64,000 bases of DNA from Salegentibacter tibetensis (GTDB taxonomy: Bacteria > Bacteroidota > Bacteroidia > Flavobacteriales > Flavobacteriaceae). This document shows, one piece after another, positions 27,077 to 36,438 of this stretch; the first letter of the stretch is position 1, and the number at the start of each line of letters is the position of its first letter. The notes under the pieces were generated by a model. The model was not told the DNA's origin. It worked only from the letters and a program-made list of their open reading frames with translations, and made no database searches. The stretch covers positions 1-64,000 of the forward strand of contig NZ_JAIQZA010000020.1 of NCBI RefSeq assembly GCF_020164485.1. Reading direction: 5' to 3'. The position numbers and the translations under genes were made by a program.

Positions 27077-27532
27077 ATGAGCAAAAAAGTTGTAAATAAA
27101 AACGATCAGGCAGTAGTTAAAAACGTTTTCACCAAGTATTTGGAAGAAAAAGGGCACAGAAAAACTCCCGAGCGTTTTGCGATACTTCAGGAAATCTACA
27201 ATAACGACGATCATTTTGATATAGAATCACTCTACATTAAGATGAAAAACAAGAAATACCGGGTAAGTCGTGCAACCCTCTATAATACCATAGAATTATT
27301 ACTGGAATGCGGGCTTGTTAGAAAGCATCAATTTGGGCAAAATCAGGCACAATATGAGAAATCATATTTTGACAGGCAGCACGACCATGTTATTCTCACC
27401 GATACCGGCGAAGTGATAGAATTTTGCGACCCGCGTATCCAATCTATTAAAAAAACAATTGAAGAAGTGTTTGATATAGAAATTACCAAACATTCTTTAT
27501 ATTTTTACGGCAACAAAAAAACAACCAACTAA
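27077..27532 (+). CDS. Fur-family transcriptional regulator
   Basis: A 151-residue metal- or peroxide-sensing repressor of the Fur superfamily. The winged-helix domain (about 10-90) includes [20 protein letters not shown] and the recognition helix [19 protein letters not shown]; the dimerisation part has [17 protein letters not shown]. The structural zinc CxxC of classical Fur is replaced (LTDTG where CxxCG is usual), leaving only two cysteines in the protein. The sensed signal (Fe, Zn, Mn, peroxide) cannot be assigned. It lies 29 bp after the RelA/SpoT gene and 20 bp before purA. Confidence 0.92.
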   Translation: MSKKVVNKNDQAVVKNVFTKYLEEKGHRKTPERFAILQEIYNNDDHFDIESLYIKMKNKKYRVSRATLYNTIELLLECGLVRKHQFGQNQAQYEKSYFDRQHDHVILTDTGEVIEFCDPRIQSIKKTIEEVFDIEITKHSLYFYGNKKTTN

Positions 27533-27552
27533 CTTACTAACTTAAGATTTCA

Positions 27553-28824
27553 ATGGCGGTAGATTTACTACTCGGTCTCCAATGGGGTGACGAAGGCAAA
27601 GGAAAAATCGTTGATGTGCTCACCTCTAAATACGATATTATTGCAAGATTTCAGGGCGGGCCAAATGCAGGACACACCCTCGAATTCGACGGGCAAAAAC
27701 ACGTACTCCACACCATCCCTTCCGGAATTTTTCACGATGAAACCATTAACCTTGTAGGAAATGGCGTAGTGATAGACCCCGTGATTTTTAAAAAGGAACT
27801 GGATAACCTCAGCAAAAACAATATAGACTACCTATCTAAATTGCTGATTTCCAGAAAAGCACATTTAATTTTACCAACACACCGGCTGTTAGATGCTGCT
27901 TCTGAAGCTTCCAAAGGAAAAGCCAAAATTGGCTCTACCTTAAAAGGTATTGGCCCAACTTATATGGACAAAACCGGAAGAAACGGAATTCGTGTAGGTG
28001 ATTTAGAGCTGGACAACTGGAAAGAAAAATACAGAACCCTGTCTGATAAGCACGAGAAAATCATAAAATTTTACGATGTAGATGTGCAGTATGATCTTGC
28101 CGAATTGGAAAAGGAGTTTTTTGACGCGGTTAAAACGCTAAAATCACTAACCTTTATAGATAGTGAAGCTTATTTGCACGCAGCTCAGAAAGAAGGAAAA
28201 ACTATTTTAGCCGAAGGTGCCCAGGGATCTTTACTTGATATTGATTTTGGAACCTATCCCTTTGTAACTTCATCTACTACCACTGCTGCAGGAGCCTGCA
28301 CAGGTCTTGGAGTTGCACCGAATAAAATTAAAGAAGCCTACGGTATTTTCAAAGCGTATACCACCCGTGTTGGAAGCGGTCCCTTCCCTACCGAACTTTT
28401 TGATGAAGACGGTGAAACTATGGGACGTGTTGGTAACGAATTTGGTGCTACCACCGGTCGTGCGCGTAGATGTGGCTGGCTGGATCTAGTAGCTTTAAAA
28501 TATGCAGTTCAGGTTAATGGGATCACCCAGTTAATTATGATGAAAGGTGATGTACTTAGCGGATTTAAAACCTTAAAAGTATGTACAGCATATAATTATA
28601 AAGGAAAAGAAATTTATCACTTACCTTATAATATTGAAGCGGAAAATGTAACCCCAATATATACCGAAATTAAAGGCTGGGCGGCAGATCTTACAGGAAT
28701 GACCAAGGCTGATGAACTTCCGAAGGAATTTAATGAATATGTAGAGTTTTTGGAAAAAGAACTGGAAATACCAATTAAAGTGGTTTCAGTAGGACCCGAT
28801 AGAACACAAACTATAGAACGCTAA
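27553..28824 (+). CDS. purA: Adenylosuccinate synthase
   Basis: A 423-residue cytoplasmic enzyme that joins IMP and aspartate using GTP, the first committed step to AMP. Motifs: QWGDEGKGKIVD (about 10-21), the IMP/GTP segment GPNAGHT, and TRVGSGPFPTEL. Full length. It follows the Fur-family gene by 20 bp; purA being next to the (p)ppGpp enzyme is notable because PurA is inhibited by (p)ppGpp in other bacteria. A strong terminator follows. Confidence 0.98.
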   Translation: MAVDLLLGLQWGDEGKGKIVDVLTSKYDIIARFQGGPNAGHTLEFDGQKHVLHTIPSGIFHDETINLVGNGVVIDPVIFKKELDNLSKNNIDYLSKLLISRKAHLILPTHRLLDAASEASKGKAKIGSTLKGIGPTYMDKTGRNGIRVGDLELDNWKEKYRTLSDKHEKIIKFYDVDVQYDLAELEKEFFDAVKTLKSLTFIDSEAYLHAAQKEGKTILAEGAQGSLLDIDFGTYPFVTSSTTTAAGACTGLGVAPNKIKEAYGIFKAYTTRVGSGPFPTELFDEDGETMGRVGNEFGATTGRARRCGWLDLVALKYAVQVNGITQLIMMKGDVLSGFKTLKVCTAYNYKGKEIYHLPYNIEAENVTPIYTEIKGWAADLTGMTKADELPKEFNEYVEFLEKELEIPIKVVSVGPDRTQTIER

Positions 28825-28849
28825 ATTAATCGTACAGATTATAAAAATC

Positions 28850-28880
28850 AAAAAGCCGTTTCCAAATGAAACGGCTTTTT
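28850..28880. terminator. Bidirectional terminator between purA and the ferritin-like genes
   Basis: AAAAAGCCGTTTC (28850-28862) pairs with GAAACGGCTTTTT (28868-28880), with A and T runs on the two sides, so it can serve both convergent transcripts. Confidence 0.9.
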
Positions 28881-28911
28881 CAATAACAAAAACTAAAAAT
28901 CAATCATCAAT

Positions 28912-29748
28912 CTAATCGTTAGAAACTATAAACAGGCTTGCAATAGCAACGGCTTCATCTCCGGTTAAAATTTCATCAAAAGCTTCGGTTGCAGCATCTG
29001 TAGCATTACCAACAAGTCCAGAACTAATAGAACTTACGTCTACCCCACCCTGAATTACATTTTCTTCTCCGTTGTAGACGGGTTGAGTAGCTTCAGGCAT
29101 TCCTTCTCCACGTTGGTCCCGCACTATCCATCCTTTTAAGCCTCGTATTCTTCTAATTTCAGAAGCATGCCTGGCTTCTACAGAGTGTATTCTAAGAGCA
29201 GGTTCTAAAAATGGAGTTCCCATTAAATTTGCTGCCTGACCTTTATAAGCTCTTACCCCTGTATCTTCAAAAGCCTGGGCTAGTGCAAGCATTTGAGCCA
29301 TAGCATCCATTTGGCCAATTCCATTTTCATTAAAGGGATCAAATGCACCTCCTGCAGTAAAATCAAATTCAGGAGATTCAACCGCATCATCACCAAGATT
29401 TTCCACTAAAAAATTAACATGTTGATCTTCGTGCTTAAAAAGTTGCATAAAGACTGTCTCCTCACGGCTTCCCCCTTCTAATACCCCAGAATCCAGAGCA
29501 CGTCTGTAAAATGCTGCTTCTAAATATTCTAAGGTAAGCGCCAGGTTTAAAGAAGAAATTGGGCCTCCATTATCCTGAAACATAGCCGCTGCGTTTGCTT
29601 TAGACCCGGCTGCCATACCAAAAGGAATCGCTGCCAATGCAGCCTTTTTACCAAACGAACCCAATGTTCCAAACATCTCGCGCCTGGAAGTAGATTTCGT
29701 GACTAATTTTTCAGATGTAAATTCATCTAATAATTTTATAATACTCAT
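28912..29748 (-). CDS. Tat-exported ferritin-like protein
   Basis: A 278-residue protein with a twin-arginine-type signal (SRREMFGTLG at 21-30, then a hydrophobic alanine-rich stretch to about 55) and a four-helix ferritin-like domain. The di-iron ligand pattern is complete: Glu74 or Glu77 in LEYLEAAFY, Glu107-x-x-His110 in HEDQH, Glu161 in AFEDTG, and Glu191-x-x-His194 in SVEARHASEI. It should bind two metal ions in the periplasm after folding in the cytoplasm. The gene follows a second, related ferritin-like gene after 30 bp. Function within this family (desiccation-related, Pcc13-62-like) is not established. Confidence 0.88.
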   Translation of the reverse strand: MSIIKLLDEFTSEKLVTKSTSRREMFGTLGSFGKKAALAAIPFGMAAGSKANAAAMFQDNGGPISSLNLALTLEYLEAAFYRRALDSGVLEGGSREETVFMQLFKHEDQHVNFLVENLGDDAVESPEFDFTAGGAFDPFNENGIGQMDAMAQMLALAQAFEDTGVRAYKGQAANLMGTPFLEPALRIHSVEARHASEIRRIRGLKGWIVRDQRGEGMPEATQPVYNGEENVIQGGVDVSSISSGLVGNATDAATEAFDEILTGDEAVAIASLFIVSND

Positions 29749-29778
29749 AATTTTTTGCTTTAGAAGTTAGTAAGTAGT

Positions 29779-30585
29779 TTACGATCCTGTATTAGGCTCC
29801 GGCAATTCGTTTGCAGTGAATTCAGTTTCAATAAATGGCCCTGCAATTTCAAAAACCTCTGCTGGATCATATTCTATATCCAACCCATTTTCATCAATAA
29901 TATCATCTCCAGCAAAATCTGCAGAATCAGGATTCAGTAACGATCTAATTGCAGATGCATGCCTTGCTTCTACAGAAACAATTTTACCGGCAATAGTTAG
30001 ATAGGTTGCTGATTCCAAACGGTCTCCAGCACCATTGTAGGCACCAACACCGGTATCTTCTAATGCCATTGCAGTTTGCAAAACAGAATCTCTACTACTA
30101 AGGTCTACCGAATCCAGATTGAATTCCAGTTCTGGTAACACCTGGCTTTCGTCTCCCCCTACGGCTTCTAAAATAGCAGCTCTCAAGAAATCTCTGTGTA
30201 TTACTTCGTGGTTATATAGATCGTCTATAACTTGCTGTTCCTCATCGGAGGCTCCTGCATAGTAATCTCCTTCTCTTACTGCTGTGTAAAATGCGGCTTC
30301 CAGTTGCTCCAAAGCCAGAGCATAATTAAGGATTCCAACATCCCCACTACCTAAATCGAAAGCCGTTGGCTCTTCCGGGTCTGGATCTGGTTCCGGTTCC
30401 GGCTCAGGTTCTGGGACCGGTGTTTCTCCGCCCGGATCAAAAACGTCATCAGTATCACAGGCCAGTAAAACACCCGAACCAGCAATGGCCAGTCCACTCA
30501 TTTTAATAAACCTCCTACGAGATTTTGAATTTTTGTTTTTAGAAGTAGATTCCACCACTTCCATTTTTACGATTGGTTTTTTCAT
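29779..30585 (-). CDS. Tat-exported ferritin-like lipoprotein
   Basis: A 268-residue relative of its downstream neighbour. It has a Tat signal (KSRRRFIKMSG at 21-31) ending in a lipobox LLAC (Cys43), then a Pro/Glu/Asp-rich linker (about 54-73) and a ferritin-like domain. Ligands: Glu93 or Glu96 in LEQLEAAFY, Glu127-x-x-His130, Glu176 in ALEDTG, and Glu206-x-x-His209 in SVEARHAS. It would be tethered to a membrane while its partner is soluble. The two probably form an operon with this gene first. Storage, detoxification or catalysis remain open. Confidence 0.87.
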   Translation of the reverse strand: MKKPIVKMEVVESTSKNKNSKSRRRFIKMSGLAIAGSGVLLACDTDDVFDPGGETPVPEPEPEPEPDPDPEEPTAFDLGSGDVGILNYALALEQLEAAFYTAVREGDYYAGASDEEQQVIDDLYNHEVIHRDFLRAAILEAVGGDESQVLPELEFNLDSVDLSSRDSVLQTAMALEDTGVGAYNGAGDRLESATYLTIAGKIVSVEARHASAIRSLLNPDSADFAGDDIIDENGLDIEYDPAEVFEIAGPFIETEFTANELPEPNTGS

Positions 30586-30803
30586 AATTTAATTTTTAAG
30601 CTGTTTCCCAAATTTACGCAGAATAAAGGGCTATGGTTTTTTGTCTGCAGTTAAAGTTTTCCAAAAAGAAACCCAAGTGCCTTAAATTATGTGAATTTTA
30701 ATACAAATTTCACTTTTCATTATTATTTACTCAATTTTATTCATCATTTAGTATATATTTTTCTAAAAAAACAGTAATTTATACTTAATCAGATTCCTAA
30801 AAA

Positions 30804-30830
30804 TTGATGGCAGAAATTTAATTACTTTTG
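30804..30830 (+). promoter_or_regulatory. Candidate promoter of the OstA-like gene
   Basis: TTG at 30804-30806 and TACTTTTG at 30823-30830, 16 bases apart rather than the usual 19. It would give a leader of under 10 bases before the TTG start at 30845. The rest of the 259-bp gap from 30586 is AT-rich with no other feature seen. Confidence 0.4.
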
Positions 30831-30844
30831 AAAAAATTTTCAGT

Positions 30845-32782
30845 TTGAAAAAATTTACTCTTTTCGTTGTATTAGTCTTTTTGGTTTTTCCGGCTTTAAC
30901 CCAGGCGCAGGATGCAAAAAAAATTGATTATGATTCCGATAGGAATATTCGGAACGAAAAATATCCGGGTGCTTTTGTTTTAAGCAAAGTAGAAAACCAG
31001 GTATATTTTAATCATGAAGGGATAGAAGTTTGGTGTGATCTCGCTATTCATTATAATGATGAAAATTTCTTTAGGGCTTTTGGGAATGTAAGGATGCAAC
31101 AGGGTGATACTGTTACTCTAACTAGTAATTATGCCGAGTATAACGGAAACTCCCAGTTTGCCTTCGCCAGTGGAGATGTATTGATGAAACGCCCACAAAC
31201 CACCCTGGAAACCGATAGTTTATTTTTTAATCGTTTAAAACAACAGGCCTATTATGTCAGTGGCGGTAAGGTTATAGATACCGGCGGCGTGATTACCAGT
31301 AACATAGGTCGTTATTTTATGGAGCAGGATAAGTATTCCTTCGTCTCAGATGTAGTACTTACCAATCCCGAATATATTATTAATTCTGAGCAACTGGACT
31401 TTTACGGAGAAACCGGCCACGCCTATCTCTACGGCCCTTCTACCATAGAGAGTGAAACCAGCACGGTTTATTGCGAACGCGGATTCTATGATACCCGCGG
31501 CGACACAGGGTACTTCGTGAAGAATTCAAAAATAGATTACGATAATAGAACGGTTAAAGGAGATAGCATGTATTTTAACCGGAATACCAATTTTGCTTCG
31601 GCCACCAATAATATTGAAGTTATAGATACCATCAATAAAAGTGTCGTCACGGGCCATTATGCTGAAGTTTTTAGGGATAAAGATTCGGTTTTTATTACTA
31701 AAAGAGCGGTTGCAACCAGCGTTCAGGATAATGATTCGCTGTTTATTCACGGAGACACAATAATGATCACGGGGAAACCCGATAAACGTATTATCCGCGG
31801 ATTTTATGACGTTAGGCTTTATAAAAGCGATATGAGCGGGAAAAGTGATTCGGTTCACATCAACCAGGCTACAGGGCTTACAAAAATGATCAACATTATC
31901 AGCGGTCCGGTTACTTCTGTAACTAAGCGACGAAGTCCCGTACTTTGGAGTGGACTCAGCCAAATGACGGGAGATACCATCCATTTGCAAAGCAACAATA
32001 AAACCGAGCAGCTGGATTCTATGCGGGTTTTTAATAATGCATTTTTAATTCAAAAAGATACTATTGAGGGCTACAACCAGGTGAAAGGAATGGATCTGGT
32101 TGGTTTGTTTGAGGATAATGAATTACACCAGGTAGATATTAATAAAAATACAGAAACACTGTATTACAGTCGAAATAGCGAGCAGGAACTCATAGGAATT
32201 AATAAGACTCTGTCCAGTTCTATTAGAATCCTTTTTGAAGAACAGGAAATTGATGAGATATATTATTACCAGAATGTAGACGGAAATTTAACTCCGGAAG
32301 AGGATTTCCCTCTAAACGTCCGTGAATTAATTGGGTTCAATTGGCGTGGCGATGAAAGACTAATTACTAAGGAGGATTTATTTAAAGGCAAACCGGCTCC
32401 CGAACTGGTTAAAATTAACGGCATTCCGTTACCGGAAGATGATGAAGACTTTTTTGATGAACGTGAAGAAGGGGACGACTTGCTGCTGAATGATAAGTCC
32501 AGATTAAAACCAGAAGATCTACAAAACAGAGCAAAAGATAGCATTCCGCAATTAAGAGAACCCCAAACCCTGATTAATGCTGCTGAAGATAAAATTGAAA
32601 ATGAAGAAGGGGACGAACTATTACCAAATGAAAAATCGAAAATAAAGCCCGAGGATATACAGAACAGGGTGAAAGACAGCATCCCACAATTAAAAGAACC
32701 ACAGTCCCTGATTAAAGCTGCAGAAGAGAAGGTTAAGAATGAAGAGAAGCCTGAAGCTGAAGAAAATCAACCTGATGAATAA
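30845..32782 (+). CDS. OstA-like / LptA-family organic solvent tolerance protein
   Basis: A 645-residue exported protein with a signal peptide (KKFTLFVVLVFLVFPALTQAQ). It carries repeated beta-strand sequence of the OstA/LptA type (about 40-500: ADLAIHYNDENFFRAFGNV-like, YAEYNGNSQFAFASGDV and similar), the fold that shuttles lipopolysaccharide across the periplasm. The start is TTG. The C-terminal tail (about 540-645) is charged and contains a 46-residue tandem duplication (DNA 32471-32608 and 32609-32746). Its last 8 bp overlap the start of the next gene, so the two are translationally coupled. A role in LPS transport is family knowledge. Confidence 0.85.
   Translation: MKKFTLFVVLVFLVFPALTQAQDAKKIDYDSDRNIRNEKYPGAFVLSKVENQVYFNHEGIEVWCDLAIHYNDENFFRAFGNVRMQQGDTVTLTSNYAEYNGNSQFAFASGDVLMKRPQTTLETDSLFFNRLKQQAYYVSGGKVIDTGGVITSNIGRYFMEQDKYSFVSDVVLTNPEYIINSEQLDFYGETGHAYLYGPSTIESETSTVYCERGFYDTRGDTGYFVKNSKIDYDNRTVKGDSMYFNRNTNFASATNNIEVIDTINKSVVTGHYAEVFRDKDSVFITKRAVATSVQDNDSLFIHGDTIMITGKPDKRIIRGFYDVRLYKSDMSGKSDSVHINQATGLTKMINIISGPVTSVTKRRSPVLWSGLSQMTGDTIHLQSNNKTEQLDSMRVFNNAFLIQKDTIEGYNQVKGMDLVGLFEDNELHQVDINKNTETLYYSRNSEQELIGINKTLSSSIRILFEEQEIDEIYYYQNVDGNLTPEEDFPLNVRELIGFNWRGDERLITKEDLFKGKPAPELVKINGIPLPEDDEDFFDEREEGDDLLLNDKSRLKPEDLQNRAKDSIPQLREPQTLINAAEDKIENEEGDELLPNEKSKIKPEDIQNRVKDSIPQLKEPQSLIKAAEEKVKNEEKPEAEENQPDE
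32471..32746 (+). repeat. In-frame 138-bp tandem duplication in the OstA-like gene
   Basis: Two consecutive 46-codon units, each starting GD-[DE]-LL and containing KPED-[LI]-QNR and KDSIPQL-[RK]-EPQ. The copies have diverged by conservative substitutions but keep exact length, so it is a protein-level repeat rather than a recent slip. Confidence 0.9.
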
Positions 32783-33974
32783 AGATTTTCTTAAATACCA
32801 GGCACAAACCACTCCGCACCCGCTAGGTCTGGAAGTAGAATCGGCCAAAGGCTCCTATATTTTTACTACCGATGGAAAAAAGCACCTGGATTTTGTAGCA
32901 GGAGTTTCGGCTTGTAGTTTGGGGCATTGCCATCCTAAGGTGGTAAAGGCGATCAAAGAACAGGCTGAAAAATACCTGCACGTAATGGTGTATGGCGAAT
33001 ACGTGCAGCAACCGGCCGTTAAACTAACCAAATTGCTGGCAAAACATTTTCCGAAACCCTTGGAAAAAACCTACCTCACCAATTCGGGTACCGAGGCCAT
33101 AGAGGGTGCTTTAAAACTCGCCCGGCGTTATACAGGGAGAGCCGAAATTATTGCCGCCCACCAGGCCTACCATGGTAATACTATGGGATCCCTTAGTTTA
33201 ATGGATTATGAAGAACGTCAAAAGCCTTTTAGGCCACTATTAGGCGGAATTTCCTTTATTAAGTTTAATGATGTAGATGATCTGCAAAAGATAACTAGAG
33301 AAACCGCAGCTGTTATTCTGGAAAGTATTCAGGGAGGAGCCGGATTTATACTTCCGAAGGATAATTATCTACAAAAAGTAAAACAACGTTGCGAGGAAGT
33401 TGGCGCTTTATTGATCCTGGATGAAATCCAACCCGGCTTTGGAAGAACAGGAAAACTCCTTGGATTTCAGAATTTTGATATGGTCCCCGATATCGTTGCC
33501 CTGGGAAAAGGAATGGGCGGTGGGATGCCAATTGGTGCTTTTTCTGCTTCAGCTAAAATGATGGATACGCTTTCTAATAATCCAAAAATGGGACATATCA
33601 CTACCTTTGGGGGAAATCCTGTAATTGCTGCTTCCGCCTTAGCTACATTAGAAGAAATCAGTAGTTCCGGCTTAATGACAGAAAGTCTCGAAAAGGAAAA
33701 ACTATTCAGGAAACTGCTGGTACATCCGCTAATTTCAGAAGTTAGGGGAATGGGCTTAATGCTTGCTATCATTGCTACTTCAGAAGAAATAGCGAACCAG
33801 TTAATCTTAAAATGTAAAGAAAAAAACCTTATCCTTTTCTGGCTTTTATTCGAGAAAAAAGCGGTTAGAATTACCCCACCGCTCACCATTTCAGAAGAGG
33901 AAATAAAAGAAGGCTGTGGCATCATTATTGACGTATTGGAGGATATAATGAAGCAACAGGAAACTGTTAATTAA
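32775..33974 (+). CDS. Class III pyridoxal-phosphate aminotransferase
   Basis: A 399-residue PLP enzyme of the acetylornithine/4-aminobutyrate aminotransferase class. Motifs: LTNSGTEAIEGALKLARRYT (PLP phosphate contact), LILDEIQPGFGRTGK and the Schiff-base lysine in VALGKGMGGGMPIGAF (about residue 243). I start at the ATG at 32775, inside the end of the preceding OstA-like gene (8 bp overlap), because the family N terminus begins there. The substrate cannot be assigned; Bacteroidota homologues are annotated simply as aspartate aminotransferase family. Its link to an LPS-transport-like gene is positional. Confidence 0.9.
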   Translation: MNKDFLKYQAQTTPHPLGLEVESAKGSYIFTTDGKKHLDFVAGVSACSLGHCHPKVVKAIKEQAEKYLHVMVYGEYVQQPAVKLTKLLAKHFPKPLEKTYLTNSGTEAIEGALKLARRYTGRAEIIAAHQAYHGNTMGSLSLMDYEERQKPFRPLLGGISFIKFNDVDDLQKITRETAAVILESIQGGAGFILPKDNYLQKVKQRCEEVGALLILDEIQPGFGRTGKLLGFQNFDMVPDIVALGKGMGGGMPIGAFSASAKMMDTLSNNPKMGHITTFGGNPVIAASALATLEEISSSGLMTESLEKEKLFRKLLVHPLISEVRGMGLMLAIIATSEEIANQLILKCKEKNLILFWLLFEKKAVRITPPLTISEEEIKEGCGIIIDVLEDIMKQQETVN

Positions 33975-34061
33975 TTTGTTAACAACAATATTGATTTTTG
34001 GCCTTTTCATCCATATTCATTTTTAATTTTAGAAGAGTAGAAATCCCGTAATTACCTACGT

Positions 34062-35459
34062 ATGCAATTAAGCCATAACGACGAAAACAATTTCTCACTT
34101 TCCCGATTTGAATCTATGCTTAAAACAAATGATGTTTTATTTTTTGATTCTGCCGAATTTGAGGATATCATTAACTACTATTTAGAGAACGGGAAATTTG
34201 CATTGGCTAAAAAGGCCGTTAAATTAGGCCTGGCGCAGCACCCAACTTCTACTAACCTAAAACTCTTTAAAATTGAGATTTTAGTTTTTGAAGATAAGCT
34301 GGATGTTGCTGAAGCAATGCTTACCGAACTACAACAACTGGAATCTTCTAACGAAGAAATCTACATACAAAAAGCTCAAATTCTTTCTAAACGCGATCGC
34401 CATGCCAATGCCATCCAGGTTTTAGAAATGGCGCTTGATATTACCCTTGATCCTGCTGAAGTTTATTCCCTTATTGGGATGGAACATTTATTTCTTGAAG
34501 ATTTCGAGAATGCGAAATTCAGCTTTATGAAATGTTTGGAAGCCGATGAAGAGGATTATTCGGCACTTTACAACATTATGTATTGTTTCGATTTTCTGGA
34601 TCAAAAAACTGAAGCCATTGAATACCTGAATATGTATCTGGATAAAAATCCATACTGTGAGGTAGCCTGGCACCAGGTAGGAAGACAATATTTTGACTTA
34701 AAAGATTACGACAAAGCATTATCGGCTTTCGATTTTGCCATAATTAGTGACGATTATTTTATAGGTGCTTATCTTGAAAAAGGAAAAGTACTGGAGAAAT
34801 TAGGTCGTTATCACGAAGCCATAGAGAATTATCGTTTAACTCTGGAGTTAGACGATCCTACTTCCTTTGCTTACCTGCGCATTGGTAAGTGTTTCGAAAA
34901 ACTGGGCTTAAACGAGCTCGCTCTTAAACATTATAAAGATTGCGTGCACGAAGATCCGCTTTTAGATAAAGGTTGGATTGCGATCACCGATTTCTATATT
35001 AAAAAGAAGAATTATCAGAAAGCTCTTTATTATATCAATAAGGCCATAAATATAGACGAGGAAAACGTTTTATACTGGAAGCGTTACGCCAAAATCAATA
35101 ACCGCCTTAAGTTTTATGAAGAGGCTGAACGCGGCTATAAAAAAAGTCTTGATCTTGGAAACTACGAATTGGAGACCTGGATTAGGCGCTGCGATATTTT
35201 AATAGATCTTGGAGAATTCGAAACCGCTATTCAAAATCTTAATCAGGCGCTGGAATTTTATCCTGATACTGCAGAGGTTGAATTTCGTTTGGCCGGGCTT
35301 TATTTTAGCCATAATGAAGGAGAAAAGGCTTATTTTCACCTTAATAAGGGATTAAAGTTAGACGCCGAGTATTATATAGTAATCGAAGAATTATTTCCTC
35401 AAATCTTTAACCGAAAAAGCGTAAAGCAAATTATAAATTCCTTTATAAACCTCTCTTAG
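34062..35459 (+). CDS. Tetratricopeptide repeat protein
   Basis: A 465-residue protein made of about ten consecutive TPR units (for example KALSAFDFAIISDDYFIGAY and HEAIENYRLTLELDDPTSFAY). No signal peptide or membrane segment is seen, so it is probably a cytoplasmic protein-protein interaction scaffold. No catalytic domain. A conserved flavobacterial gene found next to DUF368 genes; the role is unknown. An AT-rich gap of 87 bp separates it from the aminotransferase gene. Confidence 0.85.
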   Translation: MQLSHNDENNFSLSRFESMLKTNDVLFFDSAEFEDIINYYLENGKFALAKKAVKLGLAQHPTSTNLKLFKIEILVFEDKLDVAEAMLTELQQLESSNEEIYIQKAQILSKRDRHANAIQVLEMALDITLDPAEVYSLIGMEHLFLEDFENAKFSFMKCLEADEEDYSALYNIMYCFDFLDQKTEAIEYLNMYLDKNPYCEVAWHQVGRQYFDLKDYDKALSAFDFAIISDDYFIGAYLEKGKVLEKLGRYHEAIENYRLTLELDDPTSFAYLRIGKCFEKLGLNELALKHYKDCVHEDPLLDKGWIAITDFYIKKKNYQKALYYINKAINIDEENVLYWKRYAKINNRLKFYEEAERGYKKSLDLGNYELETWIRRCDILIDLGEFETAIQNLNQALEFYPDTAEVEFRLAGLYFSHNEGEKAYFHLNKGLKLDAEYYIVIEELFPQIFNRKSVKQIINSFINLS

Positions 35460-35468
35460 TTATTTTAC

Positions 35469-35476
35469 TAACTTTG
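35469..35476 (+). promoter_or_regulatory. Promoter -7 box before the DUF368 pair
   Basis: TAACTTTG matches TAnnTTTG, 24 bp before the ATG at 35500. It would drive the DUF368-DUF368-aroE unit. Confidence 0.45.
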
Positions 35477-35499
35477 AGCTGGAATTTTAATTTGTACAC

Positions 35500-36438
35500 A
35501 TGCGAAAAACCTTTAAAGACTATCTCCCGGTTACCTTAAAAGGTATGGCGATGGGCGCGGCAGATGTTGTTCCCGGGGTATCTGGGGGTACAATTGCTTT
35601 TATTTCAGGAATTTATGAAGAATTAATCTCTACTATTAGTGGTGTTAATTTTTCTTTGATTACTACCTGGAAAGAGAAAGGCTTTAAAGCGATGTGGCAA
35701 CAGCTTAACGGGCCTTTTATTTTAGCACTTTTTCTCGGAATCCTGATCAGTGTTTTTTCACTTATGCGGATTGCTAATTATTTACTTGAAAATCATCCGG
35801 TTTTGATCTGGTCTTTTTTTTTCGGTCTTGTGCTTGCCAGTATCTGGTATGTAGGCAAACAAATCCCCAAATGGAATTTTAAGATCGTGCTTGCCTTACT
35901 CATTGGTGCGGGAGTTGCCTTCTATATTGTTTCCCTGCCACCAATGGCTGCAAACGACAGCAATTTATTCATCTTTTTTTCAGGAGCCATCGCTATTTGT
36001 GCGATGATACTTCCTGGGATTTCCGGAGCTTTTATTTTAGTACTTTTAGGCGCTTATAAAAGAATTACCGAAGCCGCCAGTGATTTCGATTTTCAAACTT
36101 TGGGAATCTTTGCCATAGGAGCCGTAATTGGTTTACTTAGTTTTTCAAAAATTCTTAAATGGCTGTTTGTGCATTACAGCAGTATTACCCTGGCAGTGCT
36201 TACCGGTTTTATTGCTGGTTCCTTAAATAAGATCTGGCCCTGGAAACACGTTCTACAAACTGAAATGTACGGTGATAAGGAAGTAGTGCTAAAAGAAGCC
36301 TCGGTTTTGCCCTGGAATTTTGATGGCCAACCACAAACACTGTATGCAATTCTTTTAATGCTCGCCGGATTTATATTAATTCTAGGCCTGGAAATTTTCG
36401 CCTCAAAAAGTTCAGAAAATAGCAATGCAACAAACTAG
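35500..36438 (+). CDS. DUF368 membrane protein, PopT-like, first copy
   Basis: A 312-residue polytopic membrane protein. The DUF368 signature occurs twice, as GAADVVPGVSGGTIAF (about 19-34) and MILPGISGAFILVLLG (about 168-183), showing an internal inverted duplication. Members of DUF368 (PopT) were reported to be undecaprenyl-phosphate translocases, which return the lipid carrier to the cytoplasmic side. That role here is by family. Its last 14 bp overlap a second DUF368 gene. The two copies differ clearly in sequence, so this is not a recent duplication. Confidence 0.9.
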   Translation: MRKTFKDYLPVTLKGMAMGAADVVPGVSGGTIAFISGIYEELISTISGVNFSLITTWKEKGFKAMWQQLNGPFILALFLGILISVFSLMRIANYLLENHPVLIWSFFFGLVLASIWYVGKQIPKWNFKIVLALLIGAGVAFYIVSLPPMAANDSNLFIFFSGAIAICAMILPGISGAFILVLLGAYKRITEAASDFDFQTLGIFAIGAVIGLLSFSKILKWLFVHYSSITLAVLTGFIAGSLNKIWPWKHVLQTEMYGDKEVVLKEASVLPWNFDGQPQTLYAILLMLAGFILILGLEIFASKSSENSNATN

